Below are positions 34,553 through 43,784 of a stretch of DNA of 64,000 nt, piece by piece. A program made the position numbers and the translations under genes. The stretch's first letter is position 1, and the number at the start of each line of letters is the position of its first letter. The stretch covers positions 172,112 through 236,111 of the forward strand of contig NZ_WOFO01000008.1 in assembly GCF_010993705.1 (NCBI RefSeq). The letters run 5' to 3'. The notes beneath the pieces are model-generated. The model ran no database searches, had not been told where the DNA came from, and was given only the letters and a program-made list of their open reading frames with translations. The stretch comes from Cyclobacterium sp. SYSU L10401. GTDB lineage: Bacteria > Bacteroidota > Bacteroidia > Cytophagales > Cyclobacteriaceae.

Positions 34553-36883
34553 TTAAATGGTGACCGCTGCATTACTTCCTACATTGCCCTGAGCTACAAT
34601 GGTCCCCAGGTCATCCATTGACAAGTGTACGTTGACATACCCATCAATGGTTAAGATGTCTGCATAACTCAGTGCCGTACCATTATCCAGGGCCCTTATC
34701 GTGGTATGACTCATGCCTGTGCTTCCATTCACCGGATTAAAGGAAACAATGATTCCACCGCCTTCAGCCGCTGAATTGGCATGTATATGTGCAGGATGGA
34801 TTCCACCGTCCGGGGTATTCATCAAATTGATCGTGGCCAGGGTAAATCCGTTGTTCCTTTCACTGAAAGTGATGGTTCCACTGATACCGGGAACGGCCAG
34901 TTCTTCCAGGTCATAGCTGGTAGAATTGCCGGTCAGTTCGTTGCCACCAATATCTCCCTGTGCTACAATTGTTCCCAGATTATCCATTGACAAATGCACA
35001 TTGACATAGCCATCAATAACCAGAATTTCTTCATAGCTGAGCGCAGTTCCATTATCCAGAGCCCTTATTGTGGTATGGCTCATGCCTGTACTTCCATCTA
35101 CCGGATTAAAGGAGACGATGATTCCACCACCCTCAGCTGCCGAATTGGCATGTATATGTGCCGGATGTACACCTCCATCAGGAGTATTATTCAGCATAAT
35201 GGTGGCGAGAGAGAATCCATTTTTGCGTTCCTCAAAGGTGATGGATCCGTCAATACCGGGAACGGCCAATTCATTCAATGGATACATTTTAGACATGCCG
35301 GTCAGTTCATTGCCACCAATATCTCCCTGAGCTACAATAGTTCCTAGGTTATCCATTGACAAATGCACATTTACATAGCCATCCAGATCCAATATGTCTT
35401 CATATAGGAGGGGACCTCCGCTATCCAGGGCCCTGATGGTCGTTTTACTCATTCCGCTTGTACCATCTACCGGCTTGAAAGAAACAATGATGCCCCCGCC
35501 TTCTGCAGCAGAATTAGCATGAATATGCGCTGGATGCATCCCTCCATCTGGTGTATTGTTTAGCATAATGGTGGCGAGGGAGAATCCGTTTTTCCGTTCT
35601 TCAAAGGTAATAGATCCGTCAATGCCTGGAACTGCCAGTTCATTCAGGGTATAACTTTGACTCATACCGGTCAATTCATTGGCCCCTATATCACCTTGGG
35701 CTACGATGGTGGAAAGCTGATCCATGGAAAGATGCACGTTCACATATCCGTCCAGATCAAGGATCTGATCGTAAGTCAGTGCCTGACCATTGTCAAGTTC
35801 TCTGATGGTGGTTTCGCTTGTTCCGCTTGTACCATCTACAGGATTGAAAGAGACAATGATTCCACCACCTTCAGCGGCGGAGTTGGCATGAATGTGGGCA
35901 GGGTGCATGCCGCCTTCCGGTGTGTTATCCAATTGGATACTGGCCAATGTAAACCCACTCAGTCTTTCCTTGAAGATGATAGAGCCACTGATGCCAGGAA
36001 CGGCCAATTCATTGAGCGGGTATTCCTTAAAATTTTCGGTCAATTCGTTACTCCCAATATCTCCCTGGGCCACGATAGTTCCTAGATCGTTTGCACTGAG
36101 GTGCACATTCACATAACCATCCATACTGATGATTTCCTCATAGGTAATGGGCTGTCCGGCATCATTGTTTCTGATAATGGTTCGGCTGGTACCAGTTGTA
36201 CCATCTACAGGATTAAATGAGACCAGGATACCGCCCCCTTCAGCAGCAGTATTGGCATGGATATGAGCAGGGTGAGAGCCACCATCCGGGGTACCGGTAA
36301 GGTTTATGGTAGCCACTGTAAAGCCACCTACACTTTTCTCAAAAAGGATGGTTCCACTGATACCATCTACATCCCGCGTAAGCAAATTATAGCTTTTGGA
36401 ATTGCCATCCAGGGCATTTCCTCCGATATCACCCTGGGCTACTACCGTTTCCAATTGACCATAGGCCAAATGTACATTTACATATCCTTCGAAAGCACTC
36501 AGTGTCTGGTAATTGATGTGAGTACCGTCGTCTAACTGGTTGACGAGGGTTACGCTGGTGCCTGTTGTCCCATTTACAGGTTCCAATGAAATGGCAATAT
36601 CACCCCCTTCAGCGGCTGAATTGAAATGAATGTGTGCCGGGTGAGCACCACCATCAGGTGTACCGCTCAAGTTAATGGTTACTTTGGTATAGCCCCCTTC
36701 TCCTTCTTCAAAAACAACATTACCGCTTATTCCCGAACCATCAACGGCGTTGAGGGGATAGGTTCTGTCGTTACCCAAAAGTTCCAGAGCGTCTGCCGGA
36801 CTTTGTTCATCCACACAGGATTGCATCAGCATACTGCCTGCAATACCTAGCATTAAAAACAATAAATGATAATACTTTTTCAT
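34553..36883 (-). CDS. Surface lipoprotein of six tandem CHRD repeats
   Basis: A 776-residue lipoprotein (Cys23 in LMQSC, then VDEQ). From residue 42 the whole protein is six CHRD domains of about 123 residues, each starting YxLN and ending IGxNxLTG. Every repeat has an absolutely kept HPAHIH triad, an AAEGGG turn and a GYVNVHL strand with one more His. CHRD domains are immunoglobulin-like and named after chordin; in bacteria they are exported and have no proven role. The histidine pattern suggests a metal site in each unit, which is my inference. Repeats 4 and 5 are nearly identical over their first 40 residues, a sign of recent duplication. The gene is single and ends in its own terminator. 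Confidence 0.92.
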   Translation of the reverse strand: MKKYYHLLFLMLGIAGSMLMQSCVDEQSPADALELLGNDRTYPLNAVDGSGISGNVVFEEGEGGYTKVTINLSGTPDGGAHPAHIHFNSAAEGGDIAISLEPVNGTTGTSVTLVNQLDDGTHINYQTLSAFEGYVNVHLAYGQLETVVAQGDIGGNALDGNSKSYNLLTRDVDGISGTILFEKSVGGFTVATINLTGTPDGGSHPAHIHANTAAEGGGILVSFNPVDGTTGTSRTIIRNNDAGQPITYEEIISMDGYVNVHLSANDLGTIVAQGDIGSNELTENFKEYPLNELAVPGISGSIIFKERLSGFTLASIQLDNTPEGGMHPAHIHANSAAEGGGIIVSFNPVDGTSGTSETTIRELDNGQALTYDQILDLDGYVNVHLSMDQLSTIVAQGDIGANELTGMSQSYTLNELAVPGIDGSITFEERKNGFSLATIMLNNTPDGGMHPAHIHANSAAEGGGIIVSFKPVDGTSGMSKTTIRALDSGGPLLYEDILDLDGYVNVHLSMDNLGTIVAQGDIGGNELTGMSKMYPLNELAVPGIDGSITFEERKNGFSLATIMLNNTPDGGVHPAHIHANSAAEGGGIIVSFNPVDGSTGMSHTTIRALDNGTALSYEEILVIDGYVNVHLSMDNLGTIVAQGDIGGNELTGNSTSYDLEELAVPGISGTITFSERNNGFTLATINLMNTPDGGIHPAHIHANSAAEGGGIIVSFNPVNGSTGMSHTTIRALDNGTALSYADILTIDGYVNVHLSMDDLGTIVAQGNVGSNAAVTI
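34556..36760 (-). repeat. Six tandem coding repeats of about 369 bp
   Basis: These are the DNA copies behind the CHRD repeats. The last copy lacks its tail. The copies near 34.9-35.6 kb are the most alike, so unequal recombination or assembly collapse is possible here. Confidence 0.9.
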
Positions 36884-37069
36884 AAGCTTTTAGGGTATTG
36901 TTTAAATTTGTATTTTCCTATTTTTATAAACTGTTTGGTTAGAAAGTTGTTTTATATTTGTGAATATTTTTGATTGATACCCATTAAACGAACATTTATT
37001 TTTTTAAAAAAAAACCCCATAAATTGGCACCTTTTTTGACAAAAATTGAACGGTAAGAAATAAAAGATC

Positions 37070-37867
37070 ATGTTAAAAAAAATATCAGCTTTCCTTTTTT
37101 TGGGATTATTCATTTATAGTTGTGCTACCGTACCACTAAGTGGAAGAAGGCAATTGAGTATTGTAAGCAATGCGGAGGTATTGCCCTTATCTTATGATCA
37201 GTATGGGCAGGTGATGAAAGAAAGCAAGGTGGTAACCAATTCGGCCAAGGGTAAGCAGGTGGTCAATGTGGGAAGACGGATTGCTGATGCGGTAGAAAAA
37301 TACCTGGATGACAATGGGCATCCTGAAATCACTGATGGTTTTGCCTGGGAATTTAATTTACTGGAAAGTGATCAGGTGAATGCCTGGTGCATGCCTGGAG
37401 GTAAGGTAGCGTTTTACACGGGTATATTGCCTATCTGTCAGGATGAGACCGGTATTGCGGTGGTCATGGGACATGAAGTTGCTCATGCCATAGCGAATCA
37501 TGCCAGGGAGAGAATGTCTCAGGGAATGGTAGCCAATGGCCTTATGGGTGGAGTTCAGGCCGCAATGGGTGAGAACCCCAACCTGACCCAAACCATCTTC
37601 CTACAAGCCGTTGGTTTTGGTGGCCAGGTAGGAATGTTGAAATTTTCCAGGGATCAGGAACTGGAAGCAGATCAATTGGGACTTATTTTTATGGCCATGG
37701 CGGGTTACGATCCCAGAGAAGCCCCAGCATTCTGGCAAAGGATGAATGCGCAATCTGAGGGATCAAGACCTCCCGAATTTCTTTCCACACACCCGGGGCC
37801 TGAAAGAAGGATTGACCAGCTGAATGAACAAATGAACGATGCCTTAAAATACTACGAAAACCAATAA
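37070..37867 (+). CDS. M48-family lipoprotein metallopeptidase
   Basis: A 265-residue periplasmic protease (BepA/LoiP/YcaL-like) attached by a lipid at Cys18 (LFIYSC). The zinc motif HEVAH is at residues 135-139. The third ligand Glu is in SRDQELEADQLG, and the STHP motif near residue 240 is also typical. Such enzymes degrade misfolded outer-membrane proteins and help barrel assembly. The signal and size are standard. It is divergent from the CHRD lipoprotein gene and convergent with the GH31 gene, so it stands alone. Confidence 0.93.
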   Translation: MLKKISAFLFLGLFIYSCATVPLSGRRQLSIVSNAEVLPLSYDQYGQVMKESKVVTNSAKGKQVVNVGRRIADAVEKYLDDNGHPEITDGFAWEFNLLESDQVNAWCMPGGKVAFYTGILPICQDETGIAVVMGHEVAHAIANHARERMSQGMVANGLMGGVQAAMGENPNLTQTIFLQAVGFGGQVGMLKFSRDQELEADQLGLIFMAMAGYDPREAPAFWQRMNAQSEGSRPPEFLSTHPGPERRIDQLNEQMNDALKYYENQ

Positions 37868-37877
37868 ATTTATTGCC

Positions 37878-40292
37878 TTAATGTCGCAATTGAATCACCT
37901 GTTCCTTTTGGTCCAGGTGCAGGGTGATTGCGGGAACAGCTTTGCAGATTTGAAAGGCATGATCCCCCATAGGTAGGGGGTCGTATTCCGAAATTTCATC
38001 CAAAAATGCCACGTTGTTTGGTTCCAATTTTTGTTCTTGTCCATCGATGATCAGGTGCTGTTCGGAAAATCCATGGAAATATATTTTAGCTTTTGAAAAA
38101 GAGCTCTGGAATTCACCGGTAGCTTCTCCGATCACAAGGGTCCCATGGTCATGGTCCATCTGAATCGTTCTCGAAATGTATCCATTAGCCTGATAGTCAT
38201 AGCTTATGCCATCATCCTCATAAAGGCTCTGGGCGTGGGTGCCTGTTCCTTTGTAAATATGTATTTTTAACCTGCCGTCATGTTTATCTGCTGCATGTTG
38301 ATTGGCGGACTGCATGAGCAGTATGGATCCTGCAGCTACAAATACCGGCAGGTAATTCAAGGGGCAATCCCAATAAATTTCCTGTTCCCCTTTTAATTTT
38401 TTACCCGAAAAAAAATGGTACCAATTACCTGCCGGCAGGTAAATTTTGGTGATGCTTTTATAGCTTTCTACCGGAGCGATCAATAATGCATCGCAAAATA
38501 AATACTGATTTTCAAAAGTGCCATGATACACCTTGTCATCAAATGGGTATACCAATGCCAGACTTTTGGCGACCGGTAAACCTGTTTGGCTGGATTGATG
38601 GAAGGCAGTATAGATTGTTGGCATCAGTTTGTACCTCAGGCGAATGTAATTTCTGGCTATGGCCTCTACTTCCTCCCCAAAGGACCAGGGCTCCGAAGCA
38701 TGGCTATTGATCATGGTATGGGCCCGGAATAGGGGACAAAATGCAGCTATGCTGATCCATCTGGCGAAAAGATCAGGCGAACAATGGCCCACAAAACCGC
38801 CAATATCGTACCCTGCAAAGGGTACGCCGCTTAGTCCAAGACTGTTGACCAGCCTTATTCCGGCCAGCATGTGCTCATCACTGGACACATTATCACCGGT
38901 CCATACGGCTGCATGACGTTGCACACCGGCAAACCCGGACCTTGTCAAAACGAAGGGTCTTGATCCGGGATTTTGTTTTTTTTGACCCTCGGAAGTACAT
39001 CTGGCCATTTGCAGGCCATATACATTTCGGCTTTTTTTATGATTGCCTCCGGCTCCCTCGTAGTCAAACTGCACCAGATTGGGAACGGTTTGGCCCCAGG
39101 TGGCGGGTTCGTTCATATCGGTCCAGAACCCATCCACGCCCAGGTCTGTGTAAAACTTTAATTTTTCCGCCCACCAATCCCTTGTTTGGGCAAGGGTAAA
39201 GTCAGGAAAGGCACACCAGCCCGGCCAAACCTGTCCCTGGTAAATTTCCCCATCAGGATAAGTGAGAAATAGCTTTTTAGATTTTCCTTCCTGGTAAGGA
39301 GTGTAGGCTTCATCCACCTTAATTCCCGGATCCAGGATCACCACTATTTTAAACCCCATTTTCTTTAGCTCCCGGATCATGGATGCCGGGTCAGGGAAGT
39401 TAATTGCGTCAAAGGTAAATACCTTGTATTTCTCCATATGGTGGATGTCCAGATAGATTACATCTGCCGGAATCCCCTTGTCCCTGAAAGTTTGTCCAAG
39501 CCGGATCACCTCTTTATCCGGATAATAGGAATACCTGCATTGCTGGTAACCCAATGCCCATTTTTGGGGAAGTTCCGGCCTTCCTGTCAATGCTGTATAG
39601 GCGGTAATAATCTCAGAAATGTATTGATCATGGAAAAAATAATAATCCAAATCCCCATCTTCCGCAGAAAAGTATGCATAGCGGTTGTTCCCTGCCCCAA
39701 AATTGAAGGTTGTCTTGTGGGTATTGTCAAAAAATATACCATAGCTCAGGCCATGATGCAAACCCATATAAAATGGTATGGAAAGGTACAAGGGGTCGTC
39801 CCCTGTGCCGTAGGCAAAGTGATCTGTATTCCAGTGGGTGTAGGTTTGCCCAAACCGGTTTAAACCTCCTGTTTTCTCACCCAATCCAATGAATTTCTCC
39901 CATTCCTGAAGTTTTTTATAATTGCTGACTTCCGTTCCCAACCAATGAATGCCATAATTGGGGTCGTCTTCACTGATAACCTCTCCTGAGGGATTTTTAA
40001 AGGTCAGGGAGAAATTTTCCTTCCTGATCAACAGGTGAATTTTAGTAGTTTTTAATATCAGGAAAGCGTCTGTCTCTTCAAAAGTAAACGCATTTTCTGT
40101 TGCCCTCGCTACTACTGAATAAGGATTGGCCTGAAAGGTTTTTTTTAAACTTACCTGAATTCTAAAAGTATTTTCTGCATAAATCTGAATATAGAATATA
40201 CCGTTTGCAGTTTGTCCGGAAATACCTGTGGGTGTCAGCCGGAAGTTTTTCAGTTTTCCAGGTACCGTGGGGTAAGCATCGTTTTTTTGCAT
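37878..40292 (-). CDS. GH31 alpha-glucosidase-type glycoside hydrolase
   Basis: About 804 residues from the ATG at 40292; a TTG four codons earlier is the other option. The GH31 catalytic nucleophile is Asp392 in FWTDMNEP, and the acid/base is Asp467 in WTGDNVSSDEHM. The N-terminal beta-sandwich, the substrate motif ALGYQQCRYSYY and the C-terminal sandwich (SLYEDDGISYDYQANGY) are present. There is no signal peptide, so it acts in the cytoplasm on maltose-like or other alpha-glucosides and retains anomeric configuration. It is not inside one of the susCD operons. Alpha-xylosidase or alpha-transglucosylase activity is possible in the family; ALGYQQCRYSYY favours alpha-glucosidase. Confidence 0.94.
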   Translation of the reverse strand: MQKNDAYPTVPGKLKNFRLTPTGISGQTANGIFYIQIYAENTFRIQVSLKKTFQANPYSVVARATENAFTFEETDAFLILKTTKIHLLIRKENFSLTFKNPSGEVISEDDPNYGIHWLGTEVSNYKKLQEWEKFIGLGEKTGGLNRFGQTYTHWNTDHFAYGTGDDPLYLSIPFYMGLHHGLSYGIFFDNTHKTTFNFGAGNNRYAYFSAEDGDLDYYFFHDQYISEIITAYTALTGRPELPQKWALGYQQCRYSYYPDKEVIRLGQTFRDKGIPADVIYLDIHHMEKYKVFTFDAINFPDPASMIRELKKMGFKIVVILDPGIKVDEAYTPYQEGKSKKLFLTYPDGEIYQGQVWPGWCAFPDFTLAQTRDWWAEKLKFYTDLGVDGFWTDMNEPATWGQTVPNLVQFDYEGAGGNHKKSRNVYGLQMARCTSEGQKKQNPGSRPFVLTRSGFAGVQRHAAVWTGDNVSSDEHMLAGIRLVNSLGLSGVPFAGYDIGGFVGHCSPDLFARWISIAAFCPLFRAHTMINSHASEPWSFGEEVEAIARNYIRLRYKLMPTIYTAFHQSSQTGLPVAKSLALVYPFDDKVYHGTFENQYLFCDALLIAPVESYKSITKIYLPAGNWYHFFSGKKLKGEQEIYWDCPLNYLPVFVAAGSILLMQSANQHAADKHDGRLKIHIYKGTGTHAQSLYEDDGISYDYQANGYISRTIQMDHDHGTLVIGEATGEFQSSFSKAKIYFHGFSEQHLIIDGQEQKLEPNNVAFLDEISEYDPLPMGDHAFQICKAVPAITLHLDQKEQVIQLRH

Positions 40293-40480
40293 GTTGTAGG
40301 CCAAGTTTTTTTCAATTTAAGCAGGAATATCAGGATTCAAAAGCAGGATCAGACTCCTGCCAAATGTTTTATCGGAAGGTTAACTTTTGATCCAGTGCAG
40401 TCTGGTATTTTTATTTTTGATAGCATGATTAAAATCATATGAAGTAGTTTGAAAGATAACTCCTGTTTCAGTAACTTGTA

Positions 40481-41572
40481 TTGGTGAAAATAGCATTTTT
40501 GCTTTTGGTAATTGTCCACGGCTTGATCCATTTACTGGGGTTCATCAAAGCGGTTGATTGGGTTCAAATAAAAGATTTTCCTATTGAGGTTTCAAAAGGC
40601 TCGGGATACCTATGGCTCACAGCCGCTTTGTTCTTTTTGATTTTTGCTCTCAGCTATTTTCTGGAATGGAAATACAGCTGGTATATTGGCCTGGCCGCTG
40701 TTTTGGTTTCTCAGGTTTTGATCATCATGTACTGGAAGGAGGCCAAATTCGGTTCTGTGCCAAACCTGATCATTTTGATCCTGACCTTGATTGCCTGGAT
40801 GAATACCCGCTTTGATGCAAAAGTGGAGAAAGAATTGGGGTTATTGTTTGCGTCTCAAACCAATGAAAAGGCTATGCCCCATGCTTCCATGGATGCGTTG
40901 CCTGCTGCTGTTCAACTTTGGTTAAAAAATTCAGGGGCATCAGCACAAACAGGGCCTCAAAAAGTCAGGGTAGATCAGGCATTTCAGTTGAAATTGAAGC
41001 CCGAACAAAATGACTGGTACCGGGGGAAAGCGGTGCAGTATTTTAATCCTGTTCGTCCCGGTTTCCTATGGTACCTGGACCTGAACATCCTGGAATGGGT
41101 AAATATCCGGGCCAGGGATTTGTATTTGGACGGAAAGGGAGAAATGCTGATTAAACTTTGGTCATTAATTCCAATGGTCAATGAAAAAAATAATCCGAAG
41201 ATAGATGAGGGTACCCTTCAACGTTTCCTGGGAGAAATGGTATGGTTTCCCTGGATGGCAAAAAGCCCTTATATCACATGGGAATCAGTGGGAGAAAACA
41301 AAGCTGAAGCCTACATCCAATTCCAGGGTGTGGAGGCATCTGGTACCTTTACTTTTGATCAGGAGGGTAAGTTCCGGCAATTCCAGACCGAAAGATTTAT
41401 GGGAGGGGATGAAAATGCCAAACGCTATCCCTGGATAATAATTGCCCAGGACCATGCCATCCACCAGGGGATTGAAATACCAACCTTGTGTGAGGCATCA
41501 TGGATACTGGATGATGGACCCTGGAAATGGGCCATCATCGAAATTCTATCCGTTGATTATGAAGGCGGCTAA
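40481..41572 (+). CDS. DUF6544-type membrane-anchored protein
   Basis: About 363 residues. The first 110 hold four hydrophobic segments (FLLLVIVHGLIHLLGFIKA, then two central spans and NLIILILTLIAW). The rest is a soluble domain rich in Trp and aromatic residues (QAFQLKLKPEQNDWYRGKAVQ, VWFPWMAKSPY), as in DUF6544 family proteins. The start is TTG (40481) or GTG (40484); no ATG in frame is near enough. Function is unknown. Its stop codon overlaps the stop of the convergent gene. Family recognition is from the N-terminal HGLIHLLGF phrase and the overall layout. Confidence 0.75.
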   Translation: MVKIAFLLLVIVHGLIHLLGFIKAVDWVQIKDFPIEVSKGSGYLWLTAALFFLIFALSYFLEWKYSWYIGLAAVLVSQVLIIMYWKEAKFGSVPNLIILILTLIAWMNTRFDAKVEKELGLLFASQTNEKAMPHASMDALPAAVQLWLKNSGASAQTGPQKVRVDQAFQLKLKPEQNDWYRGKAVQYFNPVRPGFLWYLDLNILEWVNIRARDLYLDGKGEMLIKLWSLIPMVNEKNNPKIDEGTLQRFLGEMVWFPWMAKSPYITWESVGENKAEAYIQFQGVEASGTFTFDQEGKFRQFQTERFMGGDENAKRYPWIIIAQDHAIHQGIEIPTLCEASWILDDGPWKWAIIEILSVDYEGG

Positions 41573-41919
41573 GGCTTCGTTTCCCTTTTTACCAAATAGG
41601 CTTTAGCGGTTTTTCTTTCGCTGGCATCGACTTCCAGGGTTTTTAAGCCTTTATCCGCTGGAATTTTGATTTTGATGATTTTAAAATCCGTGTAATTCCC
41701 CATGGGAGGTCCCGGAACAGGAGATTTTTCATAGGGCAGGTCTTTGGCCAGGAAAGTGGTAGTCGATACCTCAGGATTTACTGCCTCAAACTGCAGCGCA
41801 TCATATTCCTGAAAATGAAAACTTTCATCCTTGGTTCGCTTCTCAAGCTCCAGATCACTTTGCGCCTGCACCTGAATAGAAAAAAAAGCAAGACAGCATA
41901 TTAAGGTCATCAACTTCAT
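41569..41919 (-). CDS. Small secreted protein of unknown function
   Basis: A 116-residue protein with a clear signal peptide (CCLAFFSIQVQAQ, cleavage near VQA-Q at residue 19). The mature part is short, charged and mainly beta (FKIIKIKIPADKGLKTLEVD) with a proline-rich middle (SPVPGPPMG). I do not recognise a family. It shares 4 bp with the convergent DUF6544 gene. The signal peptide and normal codon use speak for a real gene. Confidence 0.68.
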   Translation of the reverse strand: MKLMTLICCLAFFSIQVQAQSDLELEKRTKDESFHFQEYDALQFEAVNPEVSTTTFLAKDLPYEKSPVPGPPMGNYTDFKIIKIKIPADKGLKTLEVDASERKTAKAYLVKRETKP

Positions 41920-42399
41920 ATTCGTATTGGTTTTGGTTATAATGGTGGTTTAATGTAAGCAGGTTTATGATCAATTCCCAAAATATTGGATAGTATTTAG
42001 CAATTTATTTTTCATCCATCGGTTTCATTGATGGTTGGATGGTATAAAAAAAATATAAAAGGAATGGGTAAGGAAATCGAGTTCATTTTGGCTGAGGAGG
42101 ATTTTATGCCATAATTCTGGCTAAATGCCGCCCCATTCCATTTATTTCCGGCCAGGGTTTTTCCTGGAGCGGGTAAGTGGTCGGTAAGAATAATAAATAA
42201 ACAAGACACAAAAAGCGGTGCAGCAGGGCTTTTGGTTGGCTTTGCCGGTTTAGGAGTAGTTTAGTGATCACCGATTTAATGACAGGATTCCATTCAGGCC
42301 TATTTGATTTTTTCTTTGCAGTTCAAATATGATGCTGGTCAAAATGTAAGTATTATTGCTTAAATTTAACCTTGATCTTGTTTACTTGAGAAAGAAAAA
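41920..42399. other. Spacer upstream of the porin-like gene
   Basis: About 480 bp with no gene, terminator or clear repeat that I can support. TAAATTTA near 42361 could be an imperfect -7 box for the gene starting at 42400. Confidence 0.35.
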
Positions 42400-43722
42400 A
42401 TGAAATTTTTTAAGCCTCAAAAAACGCCTGAATATATCTCAATAAGGATAACTTTCTTTTTCCTGCTTGTATTTTACCTGTCTGTGCCTTCCATCGCACA
42501 AGAGCAAGCCCTGCGGGTATATATGGACAAGGACAGTAGTTCCTATGCCGGCGTAAGGCTTACTGGGCAGCTATGGATGCGTTTCAATGAGAATAACCCG
42601 GGTACCCTGATCAATGGTCAGGCCGCTTCATCATTTTTCGACATTTCCATCAGGAGGGTCCGTTTTCAGACCTATGCCAGGATCAGGGATAAAACCAATA
42701 TTACCATGACCCTGGGGCAGAATAACATCAATTACCTTACCGCTCGTTCAGGGGAGATTCGTCTCCTGGACTTTTATGTAGATCACCGCTTGCACGACTA
42801 CCTGTCGGTAGGAGGAGGTCAATCCGGGTGGAATGGTACCTCCCGATATGCTTCTCCGCTGACCAGCCGCCTGCTCACCCTGGATGTGGCTCCATTTATG
42901 ATACCTACGGTCAACCAAACAGATAATGTATTGAGAAAATTAAGTGCCTATGTCAAGGGACAGGTGGGTAAATGGGATTACAGGTGGGTATTTAGCCGGC
43001 CTTATGCCCCGGTAGAGCATACAGGCATTTCTTCCAATTCAACTTTTGCCAATGTCAAACCCGGCATGCAAGCTGCTTTTTACCTGAAATACCAGTTTTT
43101 TGAAAAAGAAAGCTTCCATTCTCCATTTCACAGTGGCACCTATGATGGCAGCAAGAAGATTTTAGCTTTGGGGATGGGCTTCGAGAGGCAAAACAAGGCC
43201 ATGTGGCACCTGAATGCCGCCTCAGATACGGTAACCACTCCTATAAGCCTGCTGGCTGTAGATCTTTTTGGGGAATTTCCTTTACCCAAAGACAGGGCCT
43301 GGACCTTTTATACGGGATATTTTTATTATGATTTCGGCCCCAATTACCTGCGCGTCATAGGGTTCAACAACGTGGGAAGGGGGGTAAATGAACTGGGGAC
43401 ATTTAATGGATCCGGCAATGCCTGGCCTGCCATTGGAACAGGGCATACCGCCTACTTTCAAGGGGGGTATTTGTGGCAAATTCCCGACAGAAAAGAGAAA
43501 ATCCAACCTTTCATTTCGGGGCAATATTCCCGGTACCAGCGATTGGATGATCAGGTAAGCTATTTTGAAGGGGGGATAAACTTATTATTGAACGGACAGG
43601 CGTCAAAAATTACCCTGGCCTATCAAAACAGACCGGTCTTTGATTTTTCCGGGGAAGGCCGGCTGATTAGGGCTAGCAGACGAAGTGCCTTTGTTTTGCA
43701 ATACCAGTTGCGTTTGGAGTAA
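42400..43722 (+). CDS. Porin-like outer-membrane beta-barrel protein
   Basis: A 440-residue protein with a signal peptide (FFFLLVFYLSVPSIAQ, cleavage near SIA-Q at residue 33). The body has regular beta strands with alternating hydrophobic residues (FDISIRRVRFQTYARIRD, VGKWDYRWVFSRPY) and ends in aromatic/charged YQLRLE. This resembles the phosphate-selective porin O/P group of 16-18-stranded channels. It should sit in the outer membrane and let small solutes through. I cannot tell the substrate. It stands alone and is convergent with the M1 peptidase gene, with a strong hairpin between them. Confidence 0.82.
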   Translation: MKFFKPQKTPEYISIRITFFFLLVFYLSVPSIAQEQALRVYMDKDSSSYAGVRLTGQLWMRFNENNPGTLINGQAASSFFDISIRRVRFQTYARIRDKTNITMTLGQNNINYLTARSGEIRLLDFYVDHRLHDYLSVGGGQSGWNGTSRYASPLTSRLLTLDVAPFMIPTVNQTDNVLRKLSAYVKGQVGKWDYRWVFSRPYAPVEHTGISSNSTFANVKPGMQAAFYLKYQFFEKESFHSPFHSGTYDGSKKILALGMGFERQNKAMWHLNAASDTVTTPISLLAVDLFGEFPLPKDRAWTFYTGYFYYDFGPNYLRVIGFNNVGRGVNELGTFNGSGNAWPAIGTGHTAYFQGGYLWQIPDRKEKIQPFISGQYSRYQRLDDQVSYFEGGINLLLNGQASKITLAYQNRPVFDFSGEGRLIRASRRSAFVLQYQLRLE

Positions 43723-43743
43723 GAATTCTTTTGTAAAAACATC

Positions 43744-43775
43744 CTGATGGCCAGGGCACAGGACCCGGCCATCAG
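43744..43775. terminator. Long hairpin between convergent porin and M1 peptidase genes
   Basis: CTGATGGCC (43744-43752) pairs with GGCCATCAG (43767-43775). After one bulged A the stem continues with GGG/CCC, giving 12 pairs and a 7-nt loop. T-rich sequence follows on the - strand, so it fits best as the peptidase terminator but may serve both genes. Confidence 0.7.
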
Positions 43776-43784
43776 TTATACACC

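Noticed and set aside
34556-36760. Regular repeats that could be taken for a CRISPR or satellite array
   Set aside because: The units are about 369 bp, in frame and encode CHRD domains, so they are protein repeats.
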